Shown here: one piece after another, positions 25,176 to 34,360 of the stretch
How the letters are laid out: each line of letters opens with the position of its first letter
Numbering within the stretch: position 1 is the first letter of the stretch
NCBI GenBank assembly: GCA_026129905.1
Contig: JAHCHE010000042.1
Location: 1-56,815 of the forward strand
Source: Bryobacteraceae bacterium
Lineage (GTDB): Bacteria; Acidobacteriota; Terriglobia; Bryobacterales; Bryobacteraceae
DNA length: 56,815 nt
Reading direction: 5' to 3'
The notes under the pieces: generated by a model
Databases searched by the model: none
The model's input: the letters and a program-made list of their open reading frames with translations, nothing else
What the model was told of the DNA's origin: nothing
Translations under genes and position numbers: made by a program

Positions 25176-28100
25176 CTACGCGCCGGGAGGGCCCGAGGCT
25201 GCGGCGGCGACCTTATCGCGCCAGGCGAGGCGAACGGGCGGGAGTGGGCAGCCCGCTTCCCGACGCAGCTCCGCCGCCTGGTCGAGACGGCGCGCGGCGC
25301 TTTCCCGGTCGCCTCGCTCCAGGGCGAGTTCCGACAGATGTTCCAGGCATTCGGCCACGCCGATGGGGCATTCGAGCCGTTCGAATTCGCGGCGGGCGCG
25401 CTCCAGCAGGCGGGCGGCTTCGTCCCGATTGCCGCGGGCGAGTTCGACGACTCCGAACGCTTGCTCGATGGTGGCCACGCCCCAGGCGGCCCCGGCGGCT
25501 TTCCACTTCGCCAGCGAATCGGCGAGCAGTTCCGAGGCGCGGTCGAGCTGCCCCTGGCGCGCGGCGGCCACGCCCAGCATCATCGACACGGAGGCCACCA
25601 GGCTGAGATTGCCGATCTTCTCCGCGACGCGAGCAGGGCGCTCCATCCACTCCGCGACCTCGGCCAGATTCCCTTCGGCCAGGGCGACGCTGGCGAACCG
25701 GAACGAGTTCCAAAGTAGGAGCAACTGGTCGTCCAGCTCTTCCAACGCCGCGCGGGCTTGCTTCAGCAGGCGGCGAGCCTTGGCGGAATCGCCGGCCAGT
25801 TCCTCGGCCCAGGCGAGATTGGTGGCGGCGAAAGCGACCCCGCGGCGGTCTCCGATCTCCGTGCGCAGCGCCAGGCTTTGCTCGTGGAACGACCGGGCCG
25901 CCCCCGCGCGGCCGCGGTAGCAGGCCACCCAGCCGAGGTTGTTCAACGCGAGCGCCTGCCCGCGTTTCTCTCCCGATGGCTGGTGGATAGCCAGGGCCTC
26001 GTTTGACAACCGCACGGCGTCATCGAATTCGCCCGTCTCGCAGGAGACCCACGCGAGGTTGTTCAGCGCCGCCGCCGCTCGCCCGGCGTCGGAGACGGCG
26101 CGGTAGACGGCGAGGCTTTCCTCCAGGCAGGCTCGGGCCCGCGCGGAATCGCCCCGGTAGTGCAAGAGTGTTCCGAGGCCGTCGAGAGCGCGCGCACGGA
26201 CGAACGGCGGAACCGGAACGGCCTCGCCCGCGGCGAGCAGTGAATCGAGCCAGCGCCGGCCCTCCAGCAGATAACCCCGCGCAATCCAGAAGCGCCAGAC
26301 CGAGGCGGCGATCCGAAGCCCGATCTCCGTTTCGCCCGACTCGGTGGCCCAAGCCATGGCCGCGCGCAGATTCTCGTGCTCTTCCTCCAGGCGATCGAAC
26401 CACAGCCGTTGGTTCGACCCGGTGAGTTCCGGCTCCGCGGCGGCCGCCCAATCGGCCAGGTAGCGCGCGAATCCGCGCCTGATCTCGACCTCCTCGCCCG
26501 ACAGACGAAGTTGCTCGGCCGCGTAGGCCCGGATGGTTTCCAGCATCGAGAAGCGCGGCTCACCGTCGGCGCCCTCCCTCTGGCGGAGCAGGCTGTGCTC
26601 GACCAGCAGGAACAGCCCGTCAAGCACGCCGGCGCAGCCAGTTACGGCCTCGGCGGCTTCCAGCGCGCAGCCGGCGGCGAAAACCGAGAGCCGGCGAAAG
26701 AGGCGGCGTTCGTTTTCTCCGAGAAGGTCGTGACTCCAGCCAATGGCATTGCGCAGCGTCTGGTGGCGCGCGGGGCGGTCGATCGGGCCTCCTTTCAACA
26801 GGTCGAGCCGGTTGCCGAGGCGCGCCAGGATCGCCTGCGGCGAGAGCACTTTGGTGCGGGCCGCCGCCAGTTCGATGGCCAGCGGGAGTCCGTCCAGGCG
26901 GACGCAAAGCTCGGCCACGGCCCGAATGTTGGCGGCGTCGAGCGCGAAGCCGGGCTTGACGGCGCGGGCGCGGTCGGCGAAAAGCGCAATCGCCGAACAC
27001 CTGGAGAGGTCCTCGACGTCGTCGCAGGCGCCGGCGCCCGGCAAATCCAGCGGCGGCGCCGGGAACTCGTGCTCGCCGCTGAGACGAAGGGGTACGCGGC
27101 TGGTCACCAGGATGCGCAGCGACGAGGATGACGCCAGGAGCTGGGCCACTGTGTCCGCGGCGGCGCTGACTTGCTCGAAATTATCGATCACCAGCAGCAG
27201 ACGCCGCTCCTTGAGCGCGGAACGTAAAGCGTCCATCAGCGGCAGGGCCGGGGCCTCCGGCACGCCGATGGCGCGAGCGATGGCGGGCGGCACCAGCGCC
27301 GGATCGGACGCGCTCAAGGAAACGAAGAAGACGCCATCGACGAACTCGCGTTCCATCAGCCGGGCCACGTGCACGGCCAGCCGCGTCTTGCCCGCGCCCG
27401 CGGGACCTGTCAGCGTCACCAGGCGCGCCGAGCCCAACAGCGAAACGAGCTGCCGCGTCTCCCGCTCCCGGCCGACGAAACTCGTCAGCATCGCGGGCAG
27501 ATTGCCGGCCGCCGCCGCGACGCCGAGCTTGTCGCGCGCCGTCTGCAAGGCGGACACGGCCGCCGCCGCGCTGAGGAAACGGTCGGGCAGCCGCTTGGCG
27601 AGCAGCTTCGCCAACAGCGGCTCGATTTCCGCGGGAATATCCGGCCGAATTTCACGAACCCGCGGAGGATCTTTCCGTAAAATGCCATCAATGATTCCGG
27701 AAACGGTGTCGCCGCGAAACGGCAATTGTCCGGAGAGCAACTCATAAAGGACCACGCCGAGCGACCACAGATCGGTCCGGTGATCGACGTCCTGTCCCGC
27801 CGCCTGCTCCGGCGACATGTAGTAGACGGTGCCGATGCGCCCGGCGAGCGATGGCGGAGCGCCGGCGCGCTCGAGTTTGGCGATGCCGAAGTCGAGGATC
27901 TTCACCCGCCCGTCCGCCGTCATAATAACGTTGGACGCCTTAATGTCGCGGTGGACGATGCCGGCTTCATGCGCCCGGGCGAGACCCTCCGCGATCTGAA
28001 TCGCGATATCGAGGGCCTCGCGCGGCGCGAGCGGGCCCCGGGCAAGCTTCTGGCGGAGGGTCAGACCGTCGTAGTAGGCCATCGCCATGTAGAGGCGGCC

Positions 28101-28547
28101 GTCTTCTGTCTCACCGAAGTCGTGCACCGTGCAAATGCTTGGATGGTCGAGCGAGGAGGCGGCCCGCGCTTCCGCGATGAACAATTCCCTTGAGGCGGCG
28201 TCGGCGTGGGGAATAAACTTGAGCGCGACAAAACGATCCAGGCGCGTATCGCGCGCCTGGTAAACCACGCCCATGCCGCCGCGCCCGAGTTCGCGGATCA
28301 ATTGGAACCGGTTTCCGCTGAATCGGGGCTCGAGGCTGCCGCCGGACGCGTCGTCCGGGAGCGTGACCCGGCGCTCCAGGATGCCGCCCGCGCGGTCGTG
28401 CCCGGCAAGCATCCGCTCGACTTCCCGCCGGACGTCCGACTCTCCCGCACAGGCCGAGGCAAGCCAGGCCGGGCGCTCTTCGGCAGGCAACTCGATGGCG
28501 GCGTCAAACAGCTCGGCGATGCGGGCCCAACGGCTGTCCGAAGTCAC
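25176..28547 (-). CDS. Ser/Thr protein kinase fused to STAND ATPase and TPR repeats
   Basis: A 1123-residue multidomain regulator. Kinase domain at about 80-345: Gly loop GRGGMGVVY, K110, HRDIKASN with D201, DFG at 219-221, SPEQ. A STAND/NB-ARC-like ATPase at about 352-700 has Walker A GPAGAGKT (381-388), Walker B LLLVIDNFEQ and sensor region LRILVTSRVPLRL. From about 740 to 1100 there are TPR-like helical repeats (ALNNLAWVSCETGEFDDAV and others). No membrane segment is evident, so it is probably cytosolic. Its ATG overlaps the TGA of the ECF sigma gene (ATGA), which implies a kinase-sigma pair. The input signal is unknown. Confidence 0.93.
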   Translation of the reverse strand: MTSDSRWARIAELFDAAIELPAEERPAWLASACAGESDVRREVERMLAGHDRAGGILERRVTLPDDASGGSLEPRFSGNRFQLIRELGRGGMGVVYQARDTRLDRFVALKFIPHADAASRELFIAEARAASSLDHPSICTVHDFGETEDGRLYMAMAYYDGLTLRQKLARGPLAPREALDIAIQIAEGLARAHEAGIVHRDIKASNVIMTADGRVKILDFGIAKLERAGAPPSLAGRIGTVYYMSPEQAAGQDVDHRTDLWSLGVVLYELLSGQLPFRGDTVSGIIDGILRKDPPRVREIRPDIPAEIEPLLAKLLAKRLPDRFLSAAAAVSALQTARDKLGVAAAAGNLPAMLTSFVGRERETRQLVSLLGSARLVTLTGPAGAGKTRLAVHVARLMEREFVDGVFFVSLSASDPALVPPAIARAIGVPEAPALPLMDALRSALKERRLLLVIDNFEQVSAAADTVAQLLASSSSLRILVTSRVPLRLSGEHEFPAPPLDLPGAGACDDVEDLSRCSAIALFADRARAVKPGFALDAANIRAVAELCVRLDGLPLAIELAAARTKVLSPQAILARLGNRLDLLKGGPIDRPARHQTLRNAIGWSHDLLGENERRLFRRLSVFAAGCALEAAEAVTGCAGVLDGLFLLVEHSLLRQREGADGEPRFSMLETIRAYAAEQLRLSGEEVEIRRGFARYLADWAAAAEPELTGSNQRLWFDRLEEEHENLRAAMAWATESGETEIGLRIAASVWRFWIARGYLLEGRRWLDSLLAAGEAVPVPPFVRARALDGLGTLLHYRGDSARARACLEESLAVYRAVSDAGRAAAALNNLAWVSCETGEFDDAVRLSNEALAIHQPSGEKRGQALALNNLGWVACYRGRAGAARSFHEQSLALRTEIGDRRGVAFAATNLAWAEELAGDSAKARRLLKQARAALEELDDQLLLLWNSFRFASVALAEGNLAEVAEWMERPARVAEKIGNLSLVASVSMMLGVAAARQGQLDRASELLADSLAKWKAAGAAWGVATIEQAFGVVELARGNRDEAARLLERARREFERLECPIGVAECLEHLSELALERGDRESAARRLDQAAELRREAGCPLPPVRLAWRDKVAAAASGPPGA

Positions 28548-29137
28548 TCCGTCACCTTGGAAGGGTACAGTTCCTTGTAAAGCCAGGCGCGCGCCCGGGT
28601 CCAGTAGCGCTCCACCGTACGGGTGGTGACGCCGAGCAATTCGGCGATCTCTTTTTCCTCCAGCCCTCCGAAGAAGCGGTACTCCACGACTTGGCGCAGG
28701 CGCGGGTCGAGTTTCTCGAGCCGGTCGAGCGCTTCATTGAGCGCCAGCATTTCGTCGAGTTCCACCTCGAAGCCGAGGGCGGCGCCGGTAAGCGTCGTCC
28801 GGTCGGCGCCTCCGCCCCTTTTCTGCGCCAGCCGTTCGCGGGCGCGATCGATCAGGACCTGGCGCATGGCGCGGGCGGCCACGGCGAAGAAATGCGCGCG
28901 ATTCGCCCATTCGAGATCGAGATGTCCGGCGAGTTTCAGATAAGCTTCGTTGACCAGCGCCGTGGGCTGTAGTGTTCTCCCGGGCGTCTCTCGCCTGAGC
29001 TGGCGGCCGGCGATGCGCCGCAGTTCCGCTTGGATTTCGACAAACAGCTTCTCGCGCGCCTCACCGTCGCCTTGACGAACCAGCGACAGCAGACGAGTGA
29101 CGGCGCCGGAGGCTTCCAGACTACCGCGCGTTTCCAA
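28544..29137 (-). CDS. ECF-type RNA polymerase sigma factor
   Basis: A 197-residue sigma-70-like factor of the ECF type common in Acidobacteriota and Planctomycetes. Region 2 is about 15-90 (VNEAYLKLAGHLDLEW; MRQVLIDRARERL) and region 4 is about 140-190 (DPRLRQVVEYRFFGG; EIAELLGVTTRTVERYWTRARAWL), the helix-turn-helix for -35 recognition. No anti-sigma gene is adjacent; the overlapping kinase gene likely controls it, as in families where sigma is activated by phosphorylation (inference). The start is TTG at 29137 with AGGAGA five bases upstream; the longer frame lacks coding character. Confidence 0.92.
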   Translation of the reverse strand: METRGSLEASGAVTRLLSLVRQGDGEAREKLFVEIQAELRRIAGRQLRRETPGRTLQPTALVNEAYLKLAGHLDLEWANRAHFFAVAARAMRQVLIDRARERLAQKRGGGADRTTLTGAALGFEVELDEMLALNEALDRLEKLDPRLRQVVEYRFFGGLEEKEIAELLGVTTRTVERYWTRARAWLYKELYPSKVTE

Positions 29138-29250
29138 CGAATTCTCCTGTCGGGTTTGGCGTCGCTTTTCCGTTCTTCCAGATAGAGAGGGACGAAGCAG
29201 CCCTTCTCCTATGACTTCCAGTTTAGAGAAAAACGGCGAGGAACACGCAG

Positions 29251-30354
29251 ATGGCAACAGCAACGGTAATTTCCGACCGGGCGGCGGAGCGGCGCGACGC
29301 GCTGGTGGAGCGCATTTTCGACGCGGCCCTCGGCGCTTTCAGCACCTATTCGATCTATATAGGCGACCGTCTCGGCTACTACACCGCGCTGGCGCAGGAC
29401 GGGCCTTTGAGCGCCGACGAACTGGCGCGGCGCACCGGCACGGCGGAGCGTTACGCCCGGGAGTGGCTGGAACAACAGGCGGTCTACGGCATTGTCGAGG
29501 CAGAGACCGGGAACAACGGCGCGGGCGAGCGACGGTTCTATCTGCCCAGCGGCCATGACGAAGCGCTGGCCGATTCCGACAGTCTGAACTTCATGGCCCC
29601 GCTGGCGCAGGCGGTGGTGGGGGCGCTGGGCCCGATCGCATCCGTGCTGGAGGCGTTCCGCACGGGCGGAGGCGTGCCGTATGCCGACTACGGCGCCGAC
29701 ATGCGGGAGGGACAGGCGCGCATGAACCGGACGGCCTTCCTGCAACTGTTGCCGCAGGAGTGGATTGCGGCCATGCCCGACGTGCGCGAACGGCTCGCCG
29801 AGCCGGGAGCGCGGGTCGCCGACGTGGGCTGCGGCGCTGGTTGGTCTTCCATCGGAGTGGCAATGCACTATCCGAACGTTCAGGTGGACGGGTTCGACCT
29901 GGACGAACCTTCGATCGAGATGGCGCGCGCGAACGCGGGGATGTCTGGGGTAGGAGACCGCGTGCGGTTCGAGACTCGAGACGCCGCCGACCCGGAACTT
30001 CGAGACCGGTACGACCTGGTGATGGCCTGCGAATGCGTTCATGACATGTCGGACCCCGTGTCGGCGCTCCGGACCATGCGCCGGCTGACCAAGCCGGGCG
30101 GCGCCGTGCTCGTGGTTGACGAGCGGGCCGGCGAACGTTTCGACCCGGCTGCGGGGAACGTGGAGCGGCTGCTCTACGGATTCTCGGTGGTGCACTGCCT
30201 GCCGGCCGGCATGGCGGACCAGCCCTCGTGCGGGACGGGCACGGTGATGCGGCCCGGCACGCTCGCGCAGTACGCGGAGATGGCCGGCTTTCGTGGAATG
30301 GAGGTTCTGCCGGTAGACCATCCGATGTTCCGCCTCTACCGGCTGCGCCCGTGA
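29251..30354 (+). CDS. Class I SAM methyltransferase with N-terminal winged helix
   Basis: A 367-residue protein of the Rv2258c-like type. Residues 20-100 form a winged-helix/dimerisation domain (PLSADELARRTGTAERYAREWL). The Rossmann methyltransferase domain follows, with VADVGCGAGWSS (motif I) near 190, VDGFDLDEPSIEMA (acidic residue for the ribose) and YDLVMACECVHDM. The substrate is unknown; it is probably a small molecule. The start is the ATG at 29251. It is divergent from the sigma gene across 113 bases and begins a plus-strand run of genes. Confidence 0.9.
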   Translation: MATATVISDRAAERRDALVERIFDAALGAFSTYSIYIGDRLGYYTALAQDGPLSADELARRTGTAERYAREWLEQQAVYGIVEAETGNNGAGERRFYLPSGHDEALADSDSLNFMAPLAQAVVGALGPIASVLEAFRTGGGVPYADYGADMREGQARMNRTAFLQLLPQEWIAAMPDVRERLAEPGARVADVGCGAGWSSIGVAMHYPNVQVDGFDLDEPSIEMARANAGMSGVGDRVRFETRDAADPELRDRYDLVMACECVHDMSDPVSALRTMRRLTKPGGAVLVVDERAGERFDPAAGNVERLLYGFSVVHCLPAGMADQPSCGTGTVMRPGTLAQYAEMAGFRGMEVLPVDHPMFRLYRLRP

Positions 30355-30414
30355 CGAGACGCGCCCATCCGAACGGCGCACGCCCTCAACCGGTATACTG
30401 GCTGACGCGACGGT

Positions 30415-31389
30415 ATGGGCTCTTCAACACGCGGGTGCGTTCTTCCGCCTTCACGGCGCGCGTTTCTGGCCGGGGCCGGGATGGCGGGCCTCGCCGCGGC
30501 GGCTCAAGCGGCGGCAAAGCCCGCACCGGCCCGGAGCTGCATTCTGCTCTTGATGAAAGGGGGCCCCAGCCACATCGACACGTTCGACCCAAAGCCGAGC
30601 CTCGATCGTCTGCACATGACGGTGGCGCCGGCATCGGCGCGGGGCGATTTCGGGGCGAGACGCTACGTGCGGAGCCCGTTTCGGTTCCGGCGCGCGGGCC
30701 GGCTTGGCATCGAGATCAACGAAGGGTTCGAGCAGTTCTCGGAAATTGTGGACGAGGTCTGCTTTTATCGAGGACTTCAAGCGGAAAGCGCGAACCATTC
30801 CGTCGCGCTGGCGCCGCTGCGAGGGCTGGCCTCGGGCGATGATGCGGCGGCGCCGCAGGTGGACGTCGAGCGGGCGCCCGAGAGCACGCGGCGCCTGTAC
30901 GGCGTGGGCGACCGCAATCCCGAACTCGATGCCGTGGCTCGCGGGTGTCTGGCGGCAAGGCTGCGCGTGGAATGGGGCGCGCGCTTCGCGGCGGTGACCG
31001 TGGACGGCTGGGATGCCCATGAGAACATCGCCTCGGACTACAGCGCGCGCATTCGCGCGATCGACAGACCCATCGCGGCGCTCATCAAAGACCTCCAGCG
31101 CACGGAACTCCTGGAGCGGACCCTGGTGATCTGGTGCGGCGAATTCGGCCGCTCCCCGGACAACTGGATTCGTCACGGCGCGAGCGCGTGGGGACGCGAC
31201 CACAACGCGCGGGCGATGACGGCCTGGCTGGCCGGAGGAGGCGCCGTGCGGGGCCGGATTGTGGGCGCCACCGATGAGTTGGGCGCCGCCGCCGTGGAAG
31301 CGGTCCACCCGATGCGGGATTTTGTGTCCACCGCGCTTTGTCTGCTCGGGCAGGAGGCCGCGGCGCCCATTCCGGAATTGATCGCGTAG
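30415..31389 (+). CDS. DUF1501 Tat-exported protein, internally shortened
   Basis: A 324-residue member of the DUF1501 group (alkaline-phosphatase/sulfatase-like fold). A Tat signal is visible (SRRAFLAGAGMAGLAAAA), then LLMKGGPSHIDTFDPKP near the start of the domain, VDGWDAHEN in the middle, VIWCGEFGRSP and GRDHN near the end, and a final ALCLLGQEAAAPIPELI. Typical members are about 430-480 residues. The block between about residues 135 and 165 (SGDDAAAPQVDVERAPES) replaces a much longer conserved stretch, so it is likely internally deleted. The usual DUF1549/DUF1553 cytochrome-like partner is absent. Confidence 0.85.
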   Translation: MGSSTRGCVLPPSRRAFLAGAGMAGLAAAAQAAAKPAPARSCILLLMKGGPSHIDTFDPKPSLDRLHMTVAPASARGDFGARRYVRSPFRFRRAGRLGIEINEGFEQFSEIVDEVCFYRGLQAESANHSVALAPLRGLASGDDAAAPQVDVERAPESTRRLYGVGDRNPELDAVARGCLAARLRVEWGARFAAVTVDGWDAHENIASDYSARIRAIDRPIAALIKDLQRTELLERTLVIWCGEFGRSPDNWIRHGASAWGRDHNARAMTAWLAGGGAVRGRIVGATDELGAAAVEAVHPMRDFVSTALCLLGQEAAAPIPELIA

Positions 31390-31410
31390 ACCACTGACGT
31401 ACAATGTCCG

Positions 31411-32838
31411 TTGGTGGAACCACTCGCGCAAGCTTCCCGTACAACTTCTCCGCGGAATTCGACGCCCCTGCTGAGGCAGCTTGGAATCGTCAGCGCCACC
31501 GCGCTGGTGGTTTCCAACATGATCGGCACGGGCATCTTCACCACCAGCGGTTTTCTCGCCGGCGATCTCGGCGACGCCTACCTGATCCTCTTCATCTGGG
31601 TAATCGGGGCGATTTGCGCCCTGGCCGGCGCCTTCTGCTACTCGGAATTAGGCGTGAATTTCCCGAGTTCCGGAGGAGAATATGTTTACTTGACCCGCGC
31701 GTACGGTCCGACGTGGGGTTTCATGACCGGGTGGGTCTCATTTTTCGCGGGCTTTTCGGCGCCGATTGCCTTGACGTCGCTCGCCTTCTCTGAATATGTT
31801 GGCTATTTCTTTCCCGGCGCCAGGCAGGACGCGGCCGTCTTCAAGATAGGCGCGGGCGAGTACGGCATCGAGTTGGGTGGCGCCCAGGTCGTCGCTTGCC
31901 TGCTGATCGGGTTTTTCACCTTGCTGAACTTCATCGGGGTCCGCCGCGTGGCGCGTTTGCAGAACGTCCTCACCGCCAGCAAGGTCCTTGTCCTGCTCGC
32001 CTTCATATTTCTTGGCTTTGCGGCAGGCTCGGGCAACTGGGAACATTTTCACCAGCCCGCGGAGAGAACGTCATCGGTCTGGATACCGGCGCAGTACGCC
32101 ATCAGCCTGTTTTTCATCTACCTGAGCTATAGCGGATGGAACGCCGCGACCTACGTCGCCGAGGAACTGAAGCAGCCCTCGCGCACGCTGCCCATCGCGC
32201 TGGCGACCGGGACGCTGCTGGTGGCGATCCTTTACGTGGCGCTGAACGTGGTGTTCATTTACGCGGTTCCGCTCGAGGACATGAAGGGCGTGGTGGCGAT
32301 CGGTTCGCTGGCGGCGTCGCACCTGTTCGGCCGCGAGGTGGCGGGTATTTTTTCGGCGCTGATGGCGCTCTCGCTGATGTCGACGGTGAACGCGATGGTG
32401 ACGATCGGGCCGCGCGTCTATTACGCCATGGCGAAGAACGGCGCCTTTATCGCCCGGGCCGCGGAAGTGAACCAGCGCTGGCACACCCCGGTGATCGCCA
32501 TCGCATGCCAGGGACTTTGCGCCATGGTGATGACGGTAACGCCGTTCCCCGACCTGCTGCTGTATATCGGGTTTACCTTGAACTTTTTCGCGGTGACGTC
32601 GGTGGCTTCGCTGTTCATCTTTCGCAAGCGTCCGGGCTGGCAGAAGCTTCCGGTGGTGAGTTTCGCCTGGCCGCTGGCGCCGGTGTTGTTCATCCTCGTC
32701 GGAGGCTGGATGATCGTCTTCGGCATCACGTTGAAGCCGTTGATCTCGCTGGCCGCGGCGCTGACGGTGGCCACGGGCGCCATCGTGTACCGGTCGCGGA
32801 TTCGTCACGCGCAGGGAGCGCGAAGCGAAAGGCCGTAG
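31411..32838 (+). CDS. APC-family amino acid permease
   Basis: A 475-residue transporter with about 12 membrane segments. The first segment carries the APC motif (VVSNMIGTGIFTTSG), and YSELGVNFPSSGGEYVYL is in TM3, typical of the LAT/amino-acid antiporter branch. It moves amino acids across the inner membrane; the substrate is not predictable here. The start is uncertain: TTG at 31411 or GTG at 31414, both with poor ribosome sites. It is followed by folD with a two-base gap and so is probably in the same transcript. Confidence 0.92.
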   Translation: MVEPLAQASRTTSPRNSTPLLRQLGIVSATALVVSNMIGTGIFTTSGFLAGDLGDAYLILFIWVIGAICALAGAFCYSELGVNFPSSGGEYVYLTRAYGPTWGFMTGWVSFFAGFSAPIALTSLAFSEYVGYFFPGARQDAAVFKIGAGEYGIELGGAQVVACLLIGFFTLLNFIGVRRVARLQNVLTASKVLVLLAFIFLGFAAGSGNWEHFHQPAERTSSVWIPAQYAISLFFIYLSYSGWNAATYVAEELKQPSRTLPIALATGTLLVAILYVALNVVFIYAVPLEDMKGVVAIGSLAASHLFGREVAGIFSALMALSLMSTVNAMVTIGPRVYYAMAKNGAFIARAAEVNQRWHTPVIAIACQGLCAMVMTVTPFPDLLLYIGFTLNFFAVTSVASLFIFRKRPGWQKLPVVSFAWPLAPVLFILVGGWMIVFGITLKPLISLAAALTVATGAIVYRSRIRHAQGARSERP

Positions 32839-32840
32839 CG

Positions 32841-33767
32841 ATGGCGACAATTCTGAGCGGCGCCTGGGTGCGCGACGAACTGCTGAAGGAATGCAAGCCG
32901 CGAGTGGAGCGGTTGCGCCAACGCGCGCGGCCTCCGGGACTGGCCGTGGTCCTGGCAGGCAACGATCCGGCCTCGGAGATTTACGTTCGCAACAAAGTAA
33001 AAGCCTGCCAGGAGCTGGGCATTCACAGCGAGAAGCTCACTCCCCCGGAATCGGTTACCACCGAGGAACTGCTGCGCCTGGTGGATGCGCTGAACCGGCG
33101 GGAGGAAATCGACGGGATCCTGGTGCAGGCGCCGCTTCCACGGCAGGTTGACGGAAGCAGGGTGCTGCTGGCGGTGACGCCGGAGAAGGACGTGGACGGT
33201 TTTCATCCGTTGAATCTCGGACGCCTGATGACGGGCAGGCCGGGCCCGCGCGCCTGCACCCCGGCCGGCATCATGGAATTACTGGCACGGTACGAGATAC
33301 CCATCAAGGGCCAACGGGCCGTGGTGCTGGGTCGCAGCGATATTGTCGGCAAGCCGATGGCGATGCTGCTGATGCACCAGCACGCCACGGTCACCATCTG
33401 CCACTCCCGGACGCGGAACCTGGAAGAAGAGGCGGCGCGCGCCGACATCCTGGTCGCGGCGATGGGACGGCCGGCGCTGGTCACCGCCGGGTTCATCAAA
33501 CCCGGCGCCACCGTGATCGACGTGGGCATGAACCGGATCGCCAGCCGCGAGGAGGCGGCGCGGATCTTTTCCTCGGCCCCGCAAAAACTCGCGGCTTTCG
33601 AACGAAACGGCAGCGTCCTGGTTGGCGACGTTCACCCCGTCGATGTCGTCGAGCGCGCGGCCGCATACACGCCGGTGCCCGGCGGCGTCGGACCGATGAC
33701 CGTAGCGATGCTGATGGTCAACACGGTGGAAGCCGCCGAGCGGAGGCTGGGCGTGTGCTCCGGGTAG
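32841..33767 (+). CDS. folD: Bifunctional methylenetetrahydrofolate dehydrogenase/cyclohydrolase
   Basis: A 308-residue FolD, normal length. Catalytic YVRNK (Lys) is near residue 50, the DGILVQAPLP signature is near 97-106, GRSDIVGKP is the NADP-binding loop and PVPGGVGPMT the C-terminal signature. It interconverts 5,10-methylene-, methenyl- and 10-formyl-tetrahydrofolate in the cytosol. The start is the ATG at 32841. It overlaps coaE by 13 bases. Confidence 0.96.
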   Translation: MATILSGAWVRDELLKECKPRVERLRQRARPPGLAVVLAGNDPASEIYVRNKVKACQELGIHSEKLTPPESVTTEELLRLVDALNRREEIDGILVQAPLPRQVDGSRVLLAVTPEKDVDGFHPLNLGRLMTGRPGPRACTPAGIMELLARYEIPIKGQRAVVLGRSDIVGKPMAMLLMHQHATVTICHSRTRNLEEEAARADILVAAMGRPALVTAGFIKPGATVIDVGMNRIASREEAARIFSSAPQKLAAFERNGSVLVGDVHPVDVVERAAAYTPVPGGVGPMTVAMLMVNTVEAAERRLGVCSG

Positions 33768-34360
33768 GCCTGACGGGAGGCTTGGCCAGCGGCAAGAGCT
33801 TTGTCGGCCAGGCGCTGGCGGAACTCGGGTGCCTTTGGATACAGGCTGACGAGTTGGGGCATCGCGTGATGGCGCCCGGCGGCGAGGCCTACGAGGCCAT
33901 TGTTCGCGAGTTCGGCGGCGTTATTCTGAAGGAAGACGGTTCGATTGATCGCACGGCGTTGGCGGACCTTGTGTTCGAGGATCCAGAACGGCTGGAAGCG
34001 CTGAACAAGCTGGTGCATCCGCCGGTCATCCGCCAGGAAGAAGAACTGCTGCGTGAATTCGCAGCCCGGGAACCGGCCGGCATCGCCGTGGTGGAGGCGG
34101 CGATTCTCCTGGAAGCGGGCAGCCGTGAGCGTTTCGACCGGCTGGTGGTCGCCTGGTGCCGGGAGGATCAACAGGTCGAAAGGGCATTGCGCCGTCCCGG
34201 CGCCACCTTGGAGCGAGTGATGGCGCGCCTCGGCCGTCAGATGCCGCTGAACGAGAAAGCAAAGCTCGCCGACTTCGTAATTGACACTTCCGGGTCCAAG
34301 GAGAACACGCTCGAACAGGTGCGGAGAATGCACGAATCGCTTCGGAGAATCGCGTCATGA
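33755..34360 (+). CDS. coaE: Dephospho-CoA kinase
   Basis: A 201-residue kinase for the last step of CoA synthesis. The P-loop GLTGGLASGKS is at residues 5-15, QADELGHRVM carries the conserved Asp, and the LVHPPV motif is near 85. Family length matches. The start is GTG at 33755 within the end of folD. The stop overlaps the ATG of the HtrA gene by four bases (ATGA), so folD-coaE-htrA is a coupled operon. Confidence 0.95.
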   Translation: MLRVGLTGGLASGKSFVGQALAELGCLWIQADELGHRVMAPGGEAYEAIVREFGGVILKEDGSIDRTALADLVFEDPERLEALNKLVHPPVIRQEEELLREFAAREPAGIAVVEAAILLEAGSRERFDRLVVAWCREDQQVERALRRPGATLERVMARLGRQMPLNEKAKLADFVIDTSGSKENTLEQVRRMHESLRRIAS

